Shown: positions 1 to 9,421, counted from the stretch's first letter. The stretch is 64,000 bases of DNA from Pandoraea anapnoica (GCF_902459765.1 NZ_CABPSP010000005.1:287265-351264), one strand, 5' to 3'. Notes: generated by a model from the sequence alone, not told the origin. Numbers and translations are program-made.

Positions 1-3000
1 TCCGGAAACTCGACAGCGAGTCGTTGAGCGGCACGTCGACCGTCGCCTCTCCCTTGTCGTCGAGCACCACGCGCGGCTGCCACAGCAACAAGGTGTCGAA
101 CAGCTCCCGTGTCGGACTCTTGCCCCCGCCACCACCGGCAGGCACCGCCTTGCGCCCGTAGTGACGACGGCCAATGATCTCCATTTGCGCCGTCGCCGTC
201 GTGACGGTGTAGCTGCGACGCTGCCACATCGCATCGAGAAGATTCCAGCTTGTGTTGGGTGCGAGTTCGAGCAGCGCTTCGTCCACCGCGGCGACCGCGA
301 CCTCGGACCCTGCTGCAACCGGCTTGCCGTCCGGCTGCGAGACCTTGATGCGGACCTTCGCGTGACCGCGCACAGGATAGGTCGCGGCATCGGGCTTCAC
401 TTCGACGGCAAGGCGCTGGCCCGCCGTCCCCACACGCAACTCGGTCAGACCGAACCGGTACGCGGGCTTGCCCAGATCGACCAGACCGGTCGGAGCCTGA
501 TATTCGCGCCCCTCGTACCAGAACGCACGGAACCACTCCAGGGGCTGTTTCCACCCCCACTGGAAGAAGGAGTACCAGGGCACTTCGTGGATGCGCCCAC
601 GTACCGCGAGCACCGAGACATAGACGTTCGGTCCCCATGTCGGATCGACCTTCAGGGAGATGTTCGGATCCTTGCCCGAAATCTCCACCGTGCGCGTCTC
701 CATCACGCCTTCGCGTTCGATGGCTACCAGCGCCGTTGCCGAACGGAACGGCATGCGCACCTGCAACTTGGCCGTCTCGCCGGGTTCGTAAGCGCGACGC
801 TCCGGCAGCACGTCCATCCGGTCGGTGTTATCGCCGCCAAACCAGACTTCGCCCCGACCCGTGACCCACACACCGGTCGTCGACGTGCTCAGGTTGCCCT
901 TGTCGTCTTTCGCCTGCGCGACCAGCGTGATCTCGCCCGGCTGGGAGAGCGATACGTCGCACGCCAACTCGCCACGCTCATCCGTCTTGCCGCTGCACAC
1001 CTTGCCGAGATCCTTGACCTCGGTGCGGTTATCGTAGGCATAGAAGCCGCCCACCATCCGCTTGCGGCTGCTCGTGGTGATACGCGCCTCTGCGCGCACC
1101 TCCATCGCCACGCCGGACTTCGGCTTACCCTGCAAATCCAGCGCCAGCGCCTTGACCGGCAGCTTATTGGTCACCGACACCCAGCTTTCGCTGCGCACGC
1201 CGGTGATCAGGTTGGCCGGCCACAAGGTGGCGTTACCGCGCAGCGTCTGAATCTCGCCGTTCGGATCTGCGAAGCTCGCCTCGAGCACCAGATCGCTCGG
1301 ACGGTCGACCTTCGGCAGGTCCTTGAGCGTCAGCGTGCCCGCCCCGTTGCGGTCGAGCACGAGCCGTTGCTTATCGGCCACTAGCTTCTGGTCGCTCGAT
1401 CCCGAACTTTCGTCGTTGCCCTGATCGTCGTCGTCGCCGCCCGATTGGGCGGACGGCGGGCGATAAGGCGTGAAGCTGTAATCGTCGTATCCGTCGAACG
1501 TGAGATCGCGCACGCGCATCAATGCCGACACGCGCACCGGCAGGTTGCCCGCCGGTCCCCCCGCGACGTAATTCACCTGCACATTCACCGGCGCTTCGGT
1601 CTTGTTGACCAGCGGCGACTTCGCTGCATCGCGTACGCCAATCGATCCGGCCAGCACCGGCAGGCGGAAGGCCTCCACGCGGAAGTGCCCGGCGTCGAGC
1701 GACTGCGGATAGGTCTTCGGCCGCGAATCGTTGTCCGTGTAGTCCAGCGTCACCGCGTATTCGCCCAGTTTCGCGCCCTGCGGAATCTGGAAGGTGTTCT
1801 CGGCCAGCCGTCCGTTACGCCACGTGAGGGGCTGTGTGTACGTCTGTCCGGAGCCCTCATGCGTGATCGTCATTTGCGACGGCAGGCTCGCCGGTAATCC
1901 CAGCCCCTGCATCGTCTCCTGACGGATGAAGTGCTTCATCGATACCGTCTCGCCTACACGGAACAGCATGCGATCGAACACCGTCTGCGCGCGCACGGTC
2001 GGGCTGTTGCCGCCGTCGGTCGGCACATGGAAGCGCCACGGTTCGATGCCGCGATCCCAATCAGACGACACGAACGCCATATCGGGATCGTTGCCCTGCG
2101 TGCGGGCCACCACGAAGTACCCCGAGCGGCCGGTCTTCTGGCAGTACTTGTAACGTTCGAGCGCCTTGTCGATCTTCGCCACGCCCGTCTTGTCGGTGAC
2201 GGCCGTCGCAACTTCGCTGCCGTCACAGTCGAGCACGCGCACCTTCGCATTGGCGACCGGCTGCCCCTTGTCGAGCGTCGTGACCCATGCGACAGCATTC
2301 TCACGGCCCATCTTGAAGTGCACGCCCAGATTGGTCACCAGCACCGTGGTGCGCACGTACATCGGCAACGACTTGCCCAACAGCGCCGCCCCGAGCGAGG
2401 GTGACGCCAGTTCCACGACGTAGAAGCCCGGCTTCTGGAACGGAATACCGACCACTTCGAACGGCCGGGGATCCTTCTCCTTCGGCACGGGCAGCGTCAG
2501 GGCCTGAACCCCCTGCAGCCCTGAGAGCAGGGACAGACTGCGGGTGTCGTATCGCGTGACCTTCTCTTCGACGATTGCCGCCGCGTTGGGTCCGAACGCT
2601 TCCTTCGCTGCCGGTGCCGTCAGGATCGACGGCATTTCCTGCGCGATCTGCTTGCGCGTCATCGATGTCTCGTCGAAGCGACGCACGCGCGACATCCACG
2701 TCAGCACCTCGGCGTCGTCGTCGACACGTAATTGCAACGTCCGCCCCGCTTCACCGGCGCCCCCCGCCTTCGCCGCTTCGCCCGCGACGCCGAGACCGTT
2801 GATTTGCAGCGCCGGTTCGACCTTGCGCAAGGTCACCGGCAACATCGGCGGCATACCCGGCTCGGCGAATCGCTCAACGATGCCGAAGGGTGCCGCAGCA
2901 AACTTGGCCAACGGCGGCATCGTTGCCGTCTTCGTCTTCAACGGAAATTCGCTGGCGTTGTCGAGCGCGCGACCACTGTCGTCCGTAAAGCCTTTGGGCA

Positions 3001-3982
3001 GCGTGATCGTCAGTTCGGCCTTCTCCGGGAACGGAGCATCGAAGGTGACGTCCGTCACGCTGGACGAGCGGTCCGAATCGCTGGCCTTCGGCGAGCGTTC
3101 GGCCCCTGCCCCCTGCACGCGAATTTTCGCGGCCATGTCTCGCGCTACGGGGGAATTGAATGTCAGACGCAGCGGACGCAACGGTGTGCACGGCGCATTG
3201 GCATTCTCGCGCTCGCAGCTGAAGCTCGCCGTGAACGGCTCACGCACGTCGTATTCGAAACGGCGCGCCTGTTTGGTCGGCACCCCGGACGGCGTAGCAA
3301 TCCCCGCCCCCCAGACCAGATGCATCTTCGCACCGGCCGCAAGCGTACGATTGCATTGCAACATGACGACGCGCGCCGACTGCTTGTCGAGATTGAAACG
3401 CTTGAGCAACGCCGTGCGCGTATCACCCTCGATCCACTTCACGCCGATACGCTCGCCCAAGCCTTCGGTTTCGCACCAGGCGTTCTGGCGCACGCTGGCA
3501 GGCGTTGCCGCCCCGTTGAGCGTGAGAATGAAAATCTGGTTCTCGTCGACAGGACCGTACGAGGGACGAATGGACGAGACGGCCGGACCGCCCGTGTTGA
3601 ATGCGTATTTCGTGGTGCCGGAGAGTGCCGTGCCCGAGACGGCGGACAGGCCGCTGCGCATCTCGACGGAACACTTCGCGCCTGGCGGCAGATCGCTCTT
3701 GAAGTCGAAGACCCAGATCTTGGGTTCGAGCCAATGACCGTCACCGGTCAGCGACGCATCCGTACACCGTACAGCAGCGGGCGCCGTCGCACGGGGATCG
3801 CCTGCGGGCACCATCGCTTCGTCGAATTTGACGACGACCTGGTTCACACTGGCGACCTCGCCCTGCGGGCTGACGCTTACGACGCGAGCGGCCTGTGCTG
3901 GCGACGCCATGATCATTCCAAGACTCAGCGCCGCCCACGCCAACGGCGCGGTCGGCCAGACGCGTTGCGTTCGGCTATGCAT
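1..3982 (-). CDS. Alpha-2-macroglobulin family protein (N-terminal part, runs off the left edge)
   Basis: The minus strand is open from an ATG at 3982 to the window edge (about 1,327 residues), so the C-terminal part is missing. The N-terminus has a signal peptide (Arg-containing start, hydrophobic stretch, cut after SPAQA), and GGAGG lies 7 nt upstream of the ATG. The following sequence is a chain of beta-rich domains with macroglobulin MG-type phrases such as VYVSVLAVRG and VAAVDEALLEL, typical of large bacterial YfhM-type alpha-2-macroglobulins. These trap proteases in the periplasm and usually sit next to pbpC, which would lie left of the window. Whether a CxEQ thioester is present cannot be judged because that part is not in the window. 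The family is fairly certain; the exact subtype is not. Confidence 0.85.
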   Translation of the reverse strand, partial: MHSRTQRVWPTAPLAWAALSLGMIMASPAQAARVVSVSPQGEVASVNQVVVKFDEAMVPAGDPRATAPAAVRCTDASLTGDGHWLEPKIWVFDFKSDLPPGAKCSVEMRSGLSAVSGTALSGTTKYAFNTGGPAVSSIRPSYGPVDENQIFILTLNGAATPASVRQNAWCETEGLGERIGVKWIEGDTRTALLKRFNLDKQSARVVMLQCNRTLAAGAKMHLVWGAGIATPSGVPTKQARRFEYDVREPFTASFSCERENANAPCTPLRPLRLTFNSPVARDMAAKIRVQGAGAERSPKASDSDRSSSVTDVTFDAPFPEKAELTITLPKGFTDDSGRALDNASEFPLKTKTATMPPLAKFAAAPFGIVERFAEPGMPPMLPVTLRKVEPALQINGLGVAGEAAKAGGAGEAGRTLQLRVDDDAEVLTWMSRVRRFDETSMTRKQIAQEMPSILTAPAAKEAFGPNAAAIVEEKVTRYDTRSLSLLSGLQGVQALTLPVPKEKDPRPFEVVGIPFQKPGFYVVELASPSLGAALLGKSLPMYVRTTVLVTNLGVHFKMGRENAVAWVTTLDKGQPVANAKVRVLDCDGSEVATAVTDKTGVAKIDKALERYKYCQKTGRSGYFVVARTQGNDPDMAFVSSDWDRGIEPWRFHVPTDGGNSPTVRAQTVFDRMLFRVGETVSMKHFIRQETMQGLGLPASLPSQMTITHEGSGQTYTQPLTWRNGRLAENTFQIPQGAKLGEYAVTLDYTDNDSRPKTYPQSLDAGHFRVEAFRLPVLAGSIGVRDAAKSPLVNKTEAPVNVQVNYVAGGPAGNLPVRVSALMRVRDLTFDGYDDYSFTPYRPPSAQSGGDDDDQGNDESSGSSDQKLVADKQRLVLDRNGAGTLTLKDLPKVDRPSDLVLEASFADPNGEIQTLRGNATLWPANLITGVRSESWVSVTNKLPVKALALDLQGKPKSGVAMEVRAEARITTSSRKRMVGGFYAYDNRTEVKDLGKVCSGKTDERGELACDVSLSQPGEITLVAQAKDDKGNLSTSTTGVWVTGRGEVWFGGDNTDRMDVLPERRAYEPGETAKLQVRMPFRSATALVAIEREGVMETRTVEISGKDPNISLKVDPTWGPNVYVSVLAVRGRIHEVPWYSFFQWGWKQPLEWFRAFWYEGREYQAPTGLVDLGKPAYRFGLTELRVGTAGQRLAVEVKPDAATYPVRGHAKVRIKVSQPDGKPVAAGSEVAVAAVDEALLELAPNTSWNLLDAMWQRRSYTVTTATAQMEIIGRRHYGRKAVPAGGGGGKSPTRELFDTLLLWQPRVVLDDKGEATVDVPLNDSLSSFR

Positions 3983-4225
3983 GCCGGACTCCTCCCGGGT
4001 TCTGGTGAAGCGATTCTAACCCGCAGTCTTTGGCATATCGAACCGTTTCCCGACAGAACTTGGACGGAAAACGATATTTAGGATGGGATCCCCGGCCCGA
4101 TCGGAATCGTCTGGACGCACGCTCGGAATTCGCTTCGAAAATCTTATGAATGTCTTGTGGATGGGCAGAGACGAAAGTGGCCTATGTCACACTGGCGCTT
4201 TTCGCATTCGTCACCCGCGCCGCCC

Positions 4226-4741
4226 ATGTCCATCGCCTTTCTGCACCCGAAGAAGAACGCGCTGGTCTATCTCGTGAAGATCCTTACCGGCTCGCTGATC
4301 GTCTGGTTCGGCCTGCGCGCCGCCGGCTTTCCCGAACCGTACTGGGCGATGATCTCGCTCATCATCGTGACCGAGCCCGATCCGTTGCAGGCCCGCAGCA
4401 ACTTCAAGGCGCGCTCGATCAACACGATCACCGGGGCGGTCGTGGCATGTATCGTGCTGCTGGTGATGGGACCGGGTCTGGCGGCGATGCTGGTGGGCAT
4501 TACGATCGCGACGCTCGCCGCCATGCTGGTACAGAACTATCCGGCGAACTGGCGACTGGGACCAGCTACGGTGGTGATTCTGATGTCGGCGGCGCTCAGC
4601 GGACAGGGGCAAGGACTGCACGAAGAGCTCAGCCTCGCCATGCTGCGCGTGATCGAAGTGTTGGTGGGCTCCACCGTCGCGCTTATCCAGTCATTGATCT
4701 ACGGACGCTACGTGAAGCCGTGGCTAATGCCGGAGGATTGA
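4226..4741 (+). CDS. FUSC / aromatic acid exporter-like membrane protein
   Basis: A 171-residue protein with four or more hydrophobic segments. It matches the short form of the fusaric acid resistance / aromatic acid exporter fold: the phrase YWAMISLIIVTEPDP near residue 40 resembles the membrane signature of that family. Family members move aromatic acids or xenobiotics across the inner membrane; the substrate here is unknown. I chose the ATG at 4226 because the upstream in-frame residues (from 4157) are not membrane-like and look like read-through. It faces the lrp-type gene convergently with an 18-nt gap. No periplasmic adaptor gene is adjacent, so a full efflux complex is not indicated. 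Confidence 0.7.
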   Translation: MSIAFLHPKKNALVYLVKILTGSLIVWFGLRAAGFPEPYWAMISLIIVTEPDPLQARSNFKARSINTITGAVVACIVLLVMGPGLAAMLVGITIATLAAMLVQNYPANWRLGPATVVILMSAALSGQGQGLHEELSLAMLRVIEVLVGSTVALIQSLIYGRYVKPWLMPED

Positions 4742-4759
4742 ACCCGACACCGGCAGCGA

Positions 4760-5254
4760 TCAGCGTGACGCCGGACGGTTGTTCGACAGATAGCTCAGCG
4801 GCAATGCGTTGCTGCGCTTGAAAGCGCTCAGCACGATGTTCGAGCGCACATTCTCCACGCCCGGCACCTGCATCAGTCGCTTCATCACGAACGCCGACAA
4901 GGCATTCAGATCCGGCACCACGATCCTCAGCAGGTAATCGGCCTCGCCCACCACGGCGTGGCACTCCAGCACTTCGGGCAGCAAATCGATCTCCGCCTGA
5001 AACCGTTCGATGACCTGATCGCCGTGATGTTGCAAGCGCAGGGTCGTGAACGCCGTCACCGCCAGGCCCAACGCCTCGGGGCGCAACACCACACGATACC
5101 CCTCGATCACGCCCGCGGCTTCGAGCCGTTGCAGGCGTCGACCGATCTGCGACGCCGACAGCGCCACATGCTCTGCCAACTGGTGATGGGTGGCCCGGCC
5201 TTCCTTCTGCAAGGCGTCCAAAAGGGCCAAATCGAAGCTATCCAGATCAAGCAT
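4760..5254 (-). CDS. Lrp/AsnC family transcriptional regulator
   Basis: A 164-residue protein with an N-terminal winged helix (LDALQKEGRATHHQLAEHV, then SASQIGRRLQRLEAAGVI) and a C-terminal RAM/AsnC ligand-binding domain (VLECHAVVGEADYLLRIV). It is the usual length for Lrp/AsnC. The start is set at the ATG at 5254, giving MLDLDSFDLALL. The gene is divergent from phhA across a 141-bp spacer with AT-rich repeats, so it most likely controls phenylalanine hydroxylase in response to an amino acid such as phenylalanine or tyrosine. That regulatory role is inferred from position only. Confidence 0.9.
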   Translation of the reverse strand: MLDLDSFDLALLDALQKEGRATHHQLAEHVALSASQIGRRLQRLEAAGVIEGYRVVLRPEALGLAVTAFTTLRLQHHGDQVIERFQAEIDLLPEVLECHAVVGEADYLLRIVVPDLNALSAFVMKRLMQVPGVENVRSNIVLSAFKRSNALPLSYLSNNRPASR

Positions 5255-5280
5255 GACGATTCTCCGCAATAAATCACATT

Positions 5281-5330
5281 TTTATGCGAAATTTATGCAA
5301 ACGACTTTCACCACAGGCGCATTATGCGCC
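5281..5330. promoter_or_regulatory. Operator-like repeats between the Lrp-type gene and phhA
   Basis: The divergent spacer contains two near-identical decamers in tandem (TTTATGCGAA at 5281 and ATTTATGCAA at 5291). A 15-bp hyphenated palindrome, GGCGCATTATGCGCC, follows at 5316-5330. Lrp/AsnC proteins bind AT-rich repeated or palindromic sites, so these are candidate binding sites for the adjacent regulator. Confidence 0.45.
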
Positions 5331-5395
5331 CATTTCGCATGCCATGCGCAATACACTTTCAATCATTGTCACCGCTTAATTGAGTCGTTCGCATC

Positions 5396-6241
5396 ATGTC
5401 CCTTACTGCCATGCTCCAGGAGCAATTCGACGCAGGTCTCACGACCCGCCCCGACTTCACCATCGATCAACCCGTCGAGCAATACGGCGCGGTCGATCAC
5501 GCGGTGTGGCAGCAGCTGTACGAACGTCAGACGGCGATGTTGCCCGGCCGCGTCTGTGACGCCTTCATGGAAGGCATTCGTGCTCTCGACATGGACGCGC
5601 GTCGCGTGCCGGAGTTCGAACGGCTGAACGAAAAACTGATGGCAGCCACCGGCTGGCAGGTCGTGGCGGTGCCCGGTCTCGTGCCGGACGAAGTCTTCTT
5701 CGACCACCTCGCCAATCGCCGTTTCCCGGCGACTTGGTGGATGCGCCGTCCGGACCAGCTCGACTACCTTCAGGAACCCGATTGCTTTCACGACGTGTTC
5801 GGTCACGTGCCGCTGCTCGCCAATCCCGTGTTCGCCGACTTCATGCAGGCCTACGGAAAAGCGGGCACGGTTGCCCAATCGCTCGGCGCGCTGCCGCTGC
5901 TGGCACGTCTGTACTGGTACACCGTTGAATTCGGTTTAATGCGTGACGGCGACGGTCTGCGAATCTATGGCGCGGGCATCGTGTCGAGCCGTGGTGAAAC
6001 GGAGTTCTCGCTGACCTCGGGCGAGCCGAATCGCATCGGCTTTTCGCTTGAGCGCGTCCTGCGCACGCAATACCGCATCGATACGTTTCAACAGACGTAC
6101 TTCGTCATCGACGACTTCGCTCAGTTGTTCGACGCCATGCGCGCCGACCTCCCGGCACTGTTCAAGGCGTTTGCCGAACAGCCGTCGTTCGAAGCCAACG
6201 CACGCCGCCCGGAAGACACCCAGATTCTGCTGCCGGCATGA
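5396..6241 (+). CDS. phhA: Phenylalanine 4-monooxygenase
   Basis: PhhA converts L-phenylalanine to L-tyrosine with molecular oxygen and a tetrahydropterin cofactor, in the cytoplasm. The 281-residue length is typical of the bacterial catalytic-domain-only enzyme without an ACT domain. The iron ligands are visible as His132 and His137 in HDVFGHVPLL and Glu178 in YWYTVEFGL. phhB, the enzyme that regenerates the pterin, follows 177 bp downstream on the same strand. The divergent Lrp/AsnC gene is the likely regulator. The start ATG at 5396 gives the expected N-terminus. Confidence 0.97.
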   Translation: MSLTAMLQEQFDAGLTTRPDFTIDQPVEQYGAVDHAVWQQLYERQTAMLPGRVCDAFMEGIRALDMDARRVPEFERLNEKLMAATGWQVVAVPGLVPDEVFFDHLANRRFPATWWMRRPDQLDYLQEPDCFHDVFGHVPLLANPVFADFMQAYGKAGTVAQSLGALPLLARLYWYTVEFGLMRDGDGLRIYGAGIVSSRGETEFSLTSGEPNRIGFSLERVLRTQYRIDTFQQTYFVIDDFAQLFDAMRADLPALFKAFAEQPSFEANARRPEDTQILLPA

Positions 6242-6418
6242 TGGCACGGCCCGGGGCGACCCGGGCGCTTTCGTCCCAAGCCCCCGTCAAGCGCTGTCAG
6301 ACTCAAGCGCTCTCAGACATCGCTTACACACGTCTGCCGCCCGCCTGTGAAACAATAGGCCGAATGAACCGGCGCCCCGGCCGTTCATGGTTGCAAGACA
6401 CGTTTTGAAAGGAATGCC

Positions 6419-6724
6419 ATGACAACACGACTCTCATCCGAGGCACGCGCCAGCCTGGCCGAAGTGCTGCCCGAGTGGCACCAGGTGGTCGGACGCGACG
6501 CCATCCAGCGCAGCTTCACGTTTCACGACTTCAACGAGGCCTTCGGCTTCATGACGCAAGTCGCGCTCAAGGCGGAAAAGATGGACCATCACCCGGAGTG
6601 GTTCAACGTCTACAACCGTGTGGACATCACCCTCTCGACGCACGACGCCGATGGTCTGACGCAACGCGACGTCGACCTGGCGCTGGCCATCGACCAGTTC
6701 GCCGGCGACCGCGCGTCGCGCTGA
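6419..6724 (+). CDS. phhB: 4a-hydroxytetrahydrobiopterin dehydratase
   Basis: PhhB (pterin-4a-carbinolamine dehydratase) dehydrates the 4a-hydroxypterin released by PhhA, so the cofactor can be recycled. The 101-residue protein has the family signature [17 protein letters not shown], with the catalytic histidines, and the C-terminal [15 protein letters not shown] lies just before the ATG at 6419. Position behind phhA supports one pathway; a GC hairpin at about 6248-6265 between them could reduce but need not stop read-through. Confidence 0.97.
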   Translation: MTTRLSSEARASLAEVLPEWHQVVGRDAIQRSFTFHDFNEAFGFMTQVALKAEKMDHHPEWFNVYNRVDITLSTHDADGLTQRDVDLALAIDQFAGDRASR

Positions 6725-6745
6725 CCTTCCCCCTGCCTCACGCGC

Positions 6746-7198
6746 TCAGCGCTTCGGCGCGAGCAGCGTGCCGCGACAGGCCTTGCTGCCGCAGTGGCAA
6801 GCGTATTCGCGTTTGAGTTTCTTGGTATAGCGGGCGTCGATCACAAGACCGTAATCGTAGAAAAGCTCTTCGCCCGCATCGATATCGCGCATCGCATAAA
6901 TATAGACGTGCTCCCCTTCCTCGCGCGCTTCGCAGTTCGGCGAGCACGCGTGGTTGATCCAGCGAGCATTGTTCCCGTCGACCTTGCCGTCGATGCAGCG
7001 ACCGTCTTCCAGGCTGAAGTAGAACGTATGGGTCGGATGATCCGGATCGTGCGGATGGCGACGCAACGCCTCGCGCCACGAAATGATCTCGCCCTTGTAC
7101 TCGATCACGCGATCCCCCTTCTTGAGGCGCTTGACCGCATACACCCCCTTCCCGTGGACGCCCGACTTCCTGACTTCGATTCTGCGCTTGGCTGCCAT
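6746..7198 (-). CDS. SET domain-containing protein (putative protein lysine methyltransferase)
   Basis: A 150-residue protein that is essentially a lone SET domain. It has GVHGKGVYAVKRLKKGD near the N-terminus, the NxxRWINHACSPNC motif (cofactor-binding knot, about residues 84-98), GEELFYDYG, and a CxCGSKACRG post-SET-like cysteine cluster at the C-terminus. SET enzymes transfer a methyl group from S-adenosylmethionine to protein lysines. Such eukaryotic-like SET proteins recur in beta-proteobacteria, but the substrate is not known. It is convergent with phhB and separated from the MarR gene by that gene's terminator. Confidence 0.9.
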   Translation of the reverse strand: MAAKRRIEVRKSGVHGKGVYAVKRLKKGDRVIEYKGEIISWREALRRHPHDPDHPTHTFYFSLEDGRCIDGKVDGNNARWINHACSPNCEAREEGEHVYIYAMRDIDAGEELFYDYGLVIDARYTKKLKREYACHCGSKACRGTLLAPKR

Positions 7199-7286
7199 CT
7201 CTATGCGATGAGGTTTCGTGGATGCAAAAAAGCGCAGTGTACAGGCACGCGACGGTCATGTGCGTGACAACGTCCGACGAAAAAAA

Positions 7287-7312
7287 AACGTCACCCGGTC
7301 GCGGATGACGTT
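7287..7312 (-). terminator. Rho-independent terminator of the MarR-type gene
   Basis: On the minus strand, AACGTCA and TGACGTT form a 7-bp stem around a 12-nt loop. A run of at least nine T residues follows. It lies about 60 bp after the stop codon of the MarR-type gene at 7375. Confidence 0.75.
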
Positions 7313-7374
7313 CTCCCCCTTGATTCGCACGGCTCCGGCATCTCACCTGAGCGCAGCGAATGCCGGCCCGGCGT

Positions 7375-8016
7375 TCAGCTCTTGCTGTAAAGCTTCCAGA
7401 CCTTGTTGCGCGTCGCCAGGTCGGCTTCCTGGTGCGCATTGCAGTCGATCGCAAGACGCGAATCGTCGAACGTCGTATTGAAATAGTTGCAGTGGTACAC
7501 GCCCTTGCCGCGCGGCGCGGCTTCGAAGTGCTCGCACGTCAGGCACATGCGTTGCTGCGGCATGTCCCCGCGGCTCTCCATCGTGGACATGAGCTTGACG
7601 AGCATGCGGTACAGCTGTGCCCGGTCCTTCTCGCTCAGCACGTCGGCAGCCGTCGTCACGAAGCTCGCCCATTGCGAAGCCCGTTTGGCGGAAGTGCGGC
7701 CCTTGGCGGTCAGCCGCAAAGCCAGCGCGCGACCGTCGTTGGCATCGCGCCGTTTCTCGACCAGGCCTTTGCTCTCAAGCGTACTCACGGCCTCGCTGAC
7801 CGTGGCCGATGTGAGCGCGGCATCCTCCGCAATTTCGCCCAGTCGCATCGGCACGCCGCGCATGAGCAGGAGCGTGAGAATCTCACCCTGCGTCGGCGTC
7901 AATCCAGACAGTGCCGCGCCTTCCCAGGCGTGGCTCCGTAACGCAGTTCCCATGCGCAGCAAGCTTGCCGTGACGCGCTTGGAAAGCGGTTCATCAAGTG
8001 GGGTCGGGGTAGCCAT
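7375..8016 (-). CDS. MarR family regulator with a four-cysteine C-terminal tail
   Basis: A 213-residue protein. Residues of about 15-145 form a MarR winged helix (LTPTQGEILTLLLMRGVPMR, then ALTSATVSEAVSTLESKGLV and a DGRALALRLTAKG wing). The tail beyond residue 150 is unusual for MarR: it has CLTCEHF, a third cysteine in VYHCNYF and a fourth in AIDCNAH, a C-x2-C-x15-C-x15-C pattern that could hold zinc or an Fe-S cluster or act as a thiol sensor. No target gene is adjacent; the 1.4 kb upstream is non-coding, so autoregulation is the only local suggestion. The DNA-binding class is certain; the tail's role is not. Confidence 0.88.
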   Translation of the reverse strand: MATPTPLDEPLSKRVTASLLRMGTALRSHAWEGAALSGLTPTQGEILTLLLMRGVPMRLGEIAEDAALTSATVSEAVSTLESKGLVEKRRDANDGRALALRLTAKGRTSAKRASQWASFVTTAADVLSEKDRAQLYRMLVKLMSTMESRGDMPQQRMCLTCEHFEAAPRGKGVYHCNYFNTTFDDSRLAIDCNAHQEADLATRNKVWKLYSKS

Positions 8017-8840
8017 GATTTTCGTTAGGATTTCTAAAAACTATACGTCGATAAAACAGCTTGTCAAATGAACTCACGGGCGGTGCATCACACGTCTCTG
8101 CCTATTGCTTCGTATATTTCGGCGCCCCGCCCGGGGGAAACCCTAAGCCACTTCCGTGTCGATACTCGACGGCGAGTCGCTGTTGAACCTGCCGCCCCAC
8201 CACGATTCCATTGTGTGTTCTGAGTTTAATTTTGGCGTATCAGTTCTTGTACTGATCTCCCAAATCCTACTCATGATGTTTACAAAATATTGGTGTCCTG
8301 CGCACTTGTGCAGCGAAGCGTCGTATCGGAAAAAACGTTTCGCATCCCATGCGAATTACATCGCTCGCTGAATTGATGTAACGCGCGGGGGCGTGTCGAA
8401 GCACGTCGTACCCCAGACCAATTCTCACCTCGCTCGCAAAGCCTCTCCGGACGTGGCTCGTAGACCGTAACGACGCGCAGCGCGTGCGCAGCGTCCCTGT
8501 TACGTCCCCTCCAAAAATCACTAGATATTCGAGACAACGCTGCGTTGCCCGTGTCATGGCGCGCGCGCACTGCCCCCTCCTGCGTTTAGGACAGAACGCA
8601 AATGATTTGAAACACAACCGTCGTTCGTCAGTGGCCGAGGGTCGTGCTGCGCGAAAAAAAAGGGAAAGAACCGATCGGCGTGTCGGCAAGCGAGCGCTGC
8701 GGAACACGCGAATTGAGAAATTTGGCCAAAAGGAGGCTGTCGCTCGTTACGGCCATCAAAACCAACATCATTCACTTCTTACACCACGTACGGCAGGTCC
8801 GGGATTCGGCGTGGCGAGATTGTAGCCGCGAACCAGCCGC
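8017..8840. other. Gene-free stretch upstream of the MarR-type gene
   Basis: Open frames here (for example 8267-8707 on the minus strand) have random-looking composition, many rare residues and no recognisable domain. I see no coding gene, tRNA or clear promoter element. Confidence 0.5.
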
Positions 8841-8860
8841 CCCATACGAGAACGTCAAAA

Positions 8861-9165
8861 TTATCCACAAAACCGTGTTTTCGGGGGTGCTTTGCACAAT
8901 ATTTAAGCGCCTGTGGATAACTTTATGGATAAGTTATCGGACTAGTTGTGCATGGGTTCGGGATAAGTCGCGAATCTTTCCACAGGGGTCGAAAACTGTT
9001 CCGAGTTGTTCTCCGGATACCCGCTGTTTGTCCATCCAGTTCTCATTCTGGCAACTTCCTGTTTACTCAGCGTTTACTGTGGTTATCCACAGAAGTTGGC
9101 TGCCTTTGTTAACTACTACTATGTATACATACAGTAAACCTATTAAAACCTTAAAACCTTGCTGT
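8861..9165. other. Origin-like region: DnaA-box cluster beside an AT-rich stretch
   Basis: Three perfect DnaA boxes of the TTATCCACA type lie at 8861-8869 (plus), 8912-8920 (minus) and 9083-9091 (plus). There is a near match on the minus strand at about 8923-8931 (one mismatch). Immediately to the right, 9104-9165 is strongly AT-rich with no coding capacity, as expected for a DNA unwinding element. This arrangement is what a bacterial oriC looks like. It sits about 21 kb from dnaA, while the rpmH-dnaA gap also contains DnaA boxes, so which one is the working origin is open. Confidence 0.5.
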
Positions 9166-9345
9166 GAGCCACGCGAAAACGGCGAAAAAGCCTGTTGGCC
9201 CGAACAGTGGAAAAAGTGGAGAGCGCAGCGCTTGCGATGCGTTATTCGACGGATTTGGGTCCTGTAGAGCGCTATGGCACCGCGATTTGCCCCTGAGCAA
9301 GGCATAAAGCCACCGCTGAGCCCCACTGCAAAACCGTCGGGCAAG

Positions 9346-9372
9346 AAAAAACCCCGCCAGGGCGGGGTTTCG
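9346..9372 (-). terminator. Rho-independent terminator of the antiporter-ligase operon
   Basis: On the minus strand a GC stem (AAACCCCGCC with its complement GGCGGGGTTT) is followed by a T tract running into TTTTTTC. It lies about 50 bp after the stop of the YbdK-type gene. Confidence 0.85.
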
Positions 9373-9421
9373 TCAAACCGGTCGTCAGACAACCGACAGA
9401 GCTTGCAACAAGTGTTTCAGG

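Noticed and set aside
161-1384. Long plus-strand frame of 407 codons
   Set aside because: It is antisense to the alpha-2-macroglobulin gene, whose frame is continuous and domain-rich; the plus frame has Arg/His-rich random composition.
8267-8707. Minus-strand frame of 146 codons in the origin-like gap
   Set aside because: Random composition, many Cys/Arg/Phe, no ribosome site; the region reads as non-coding.
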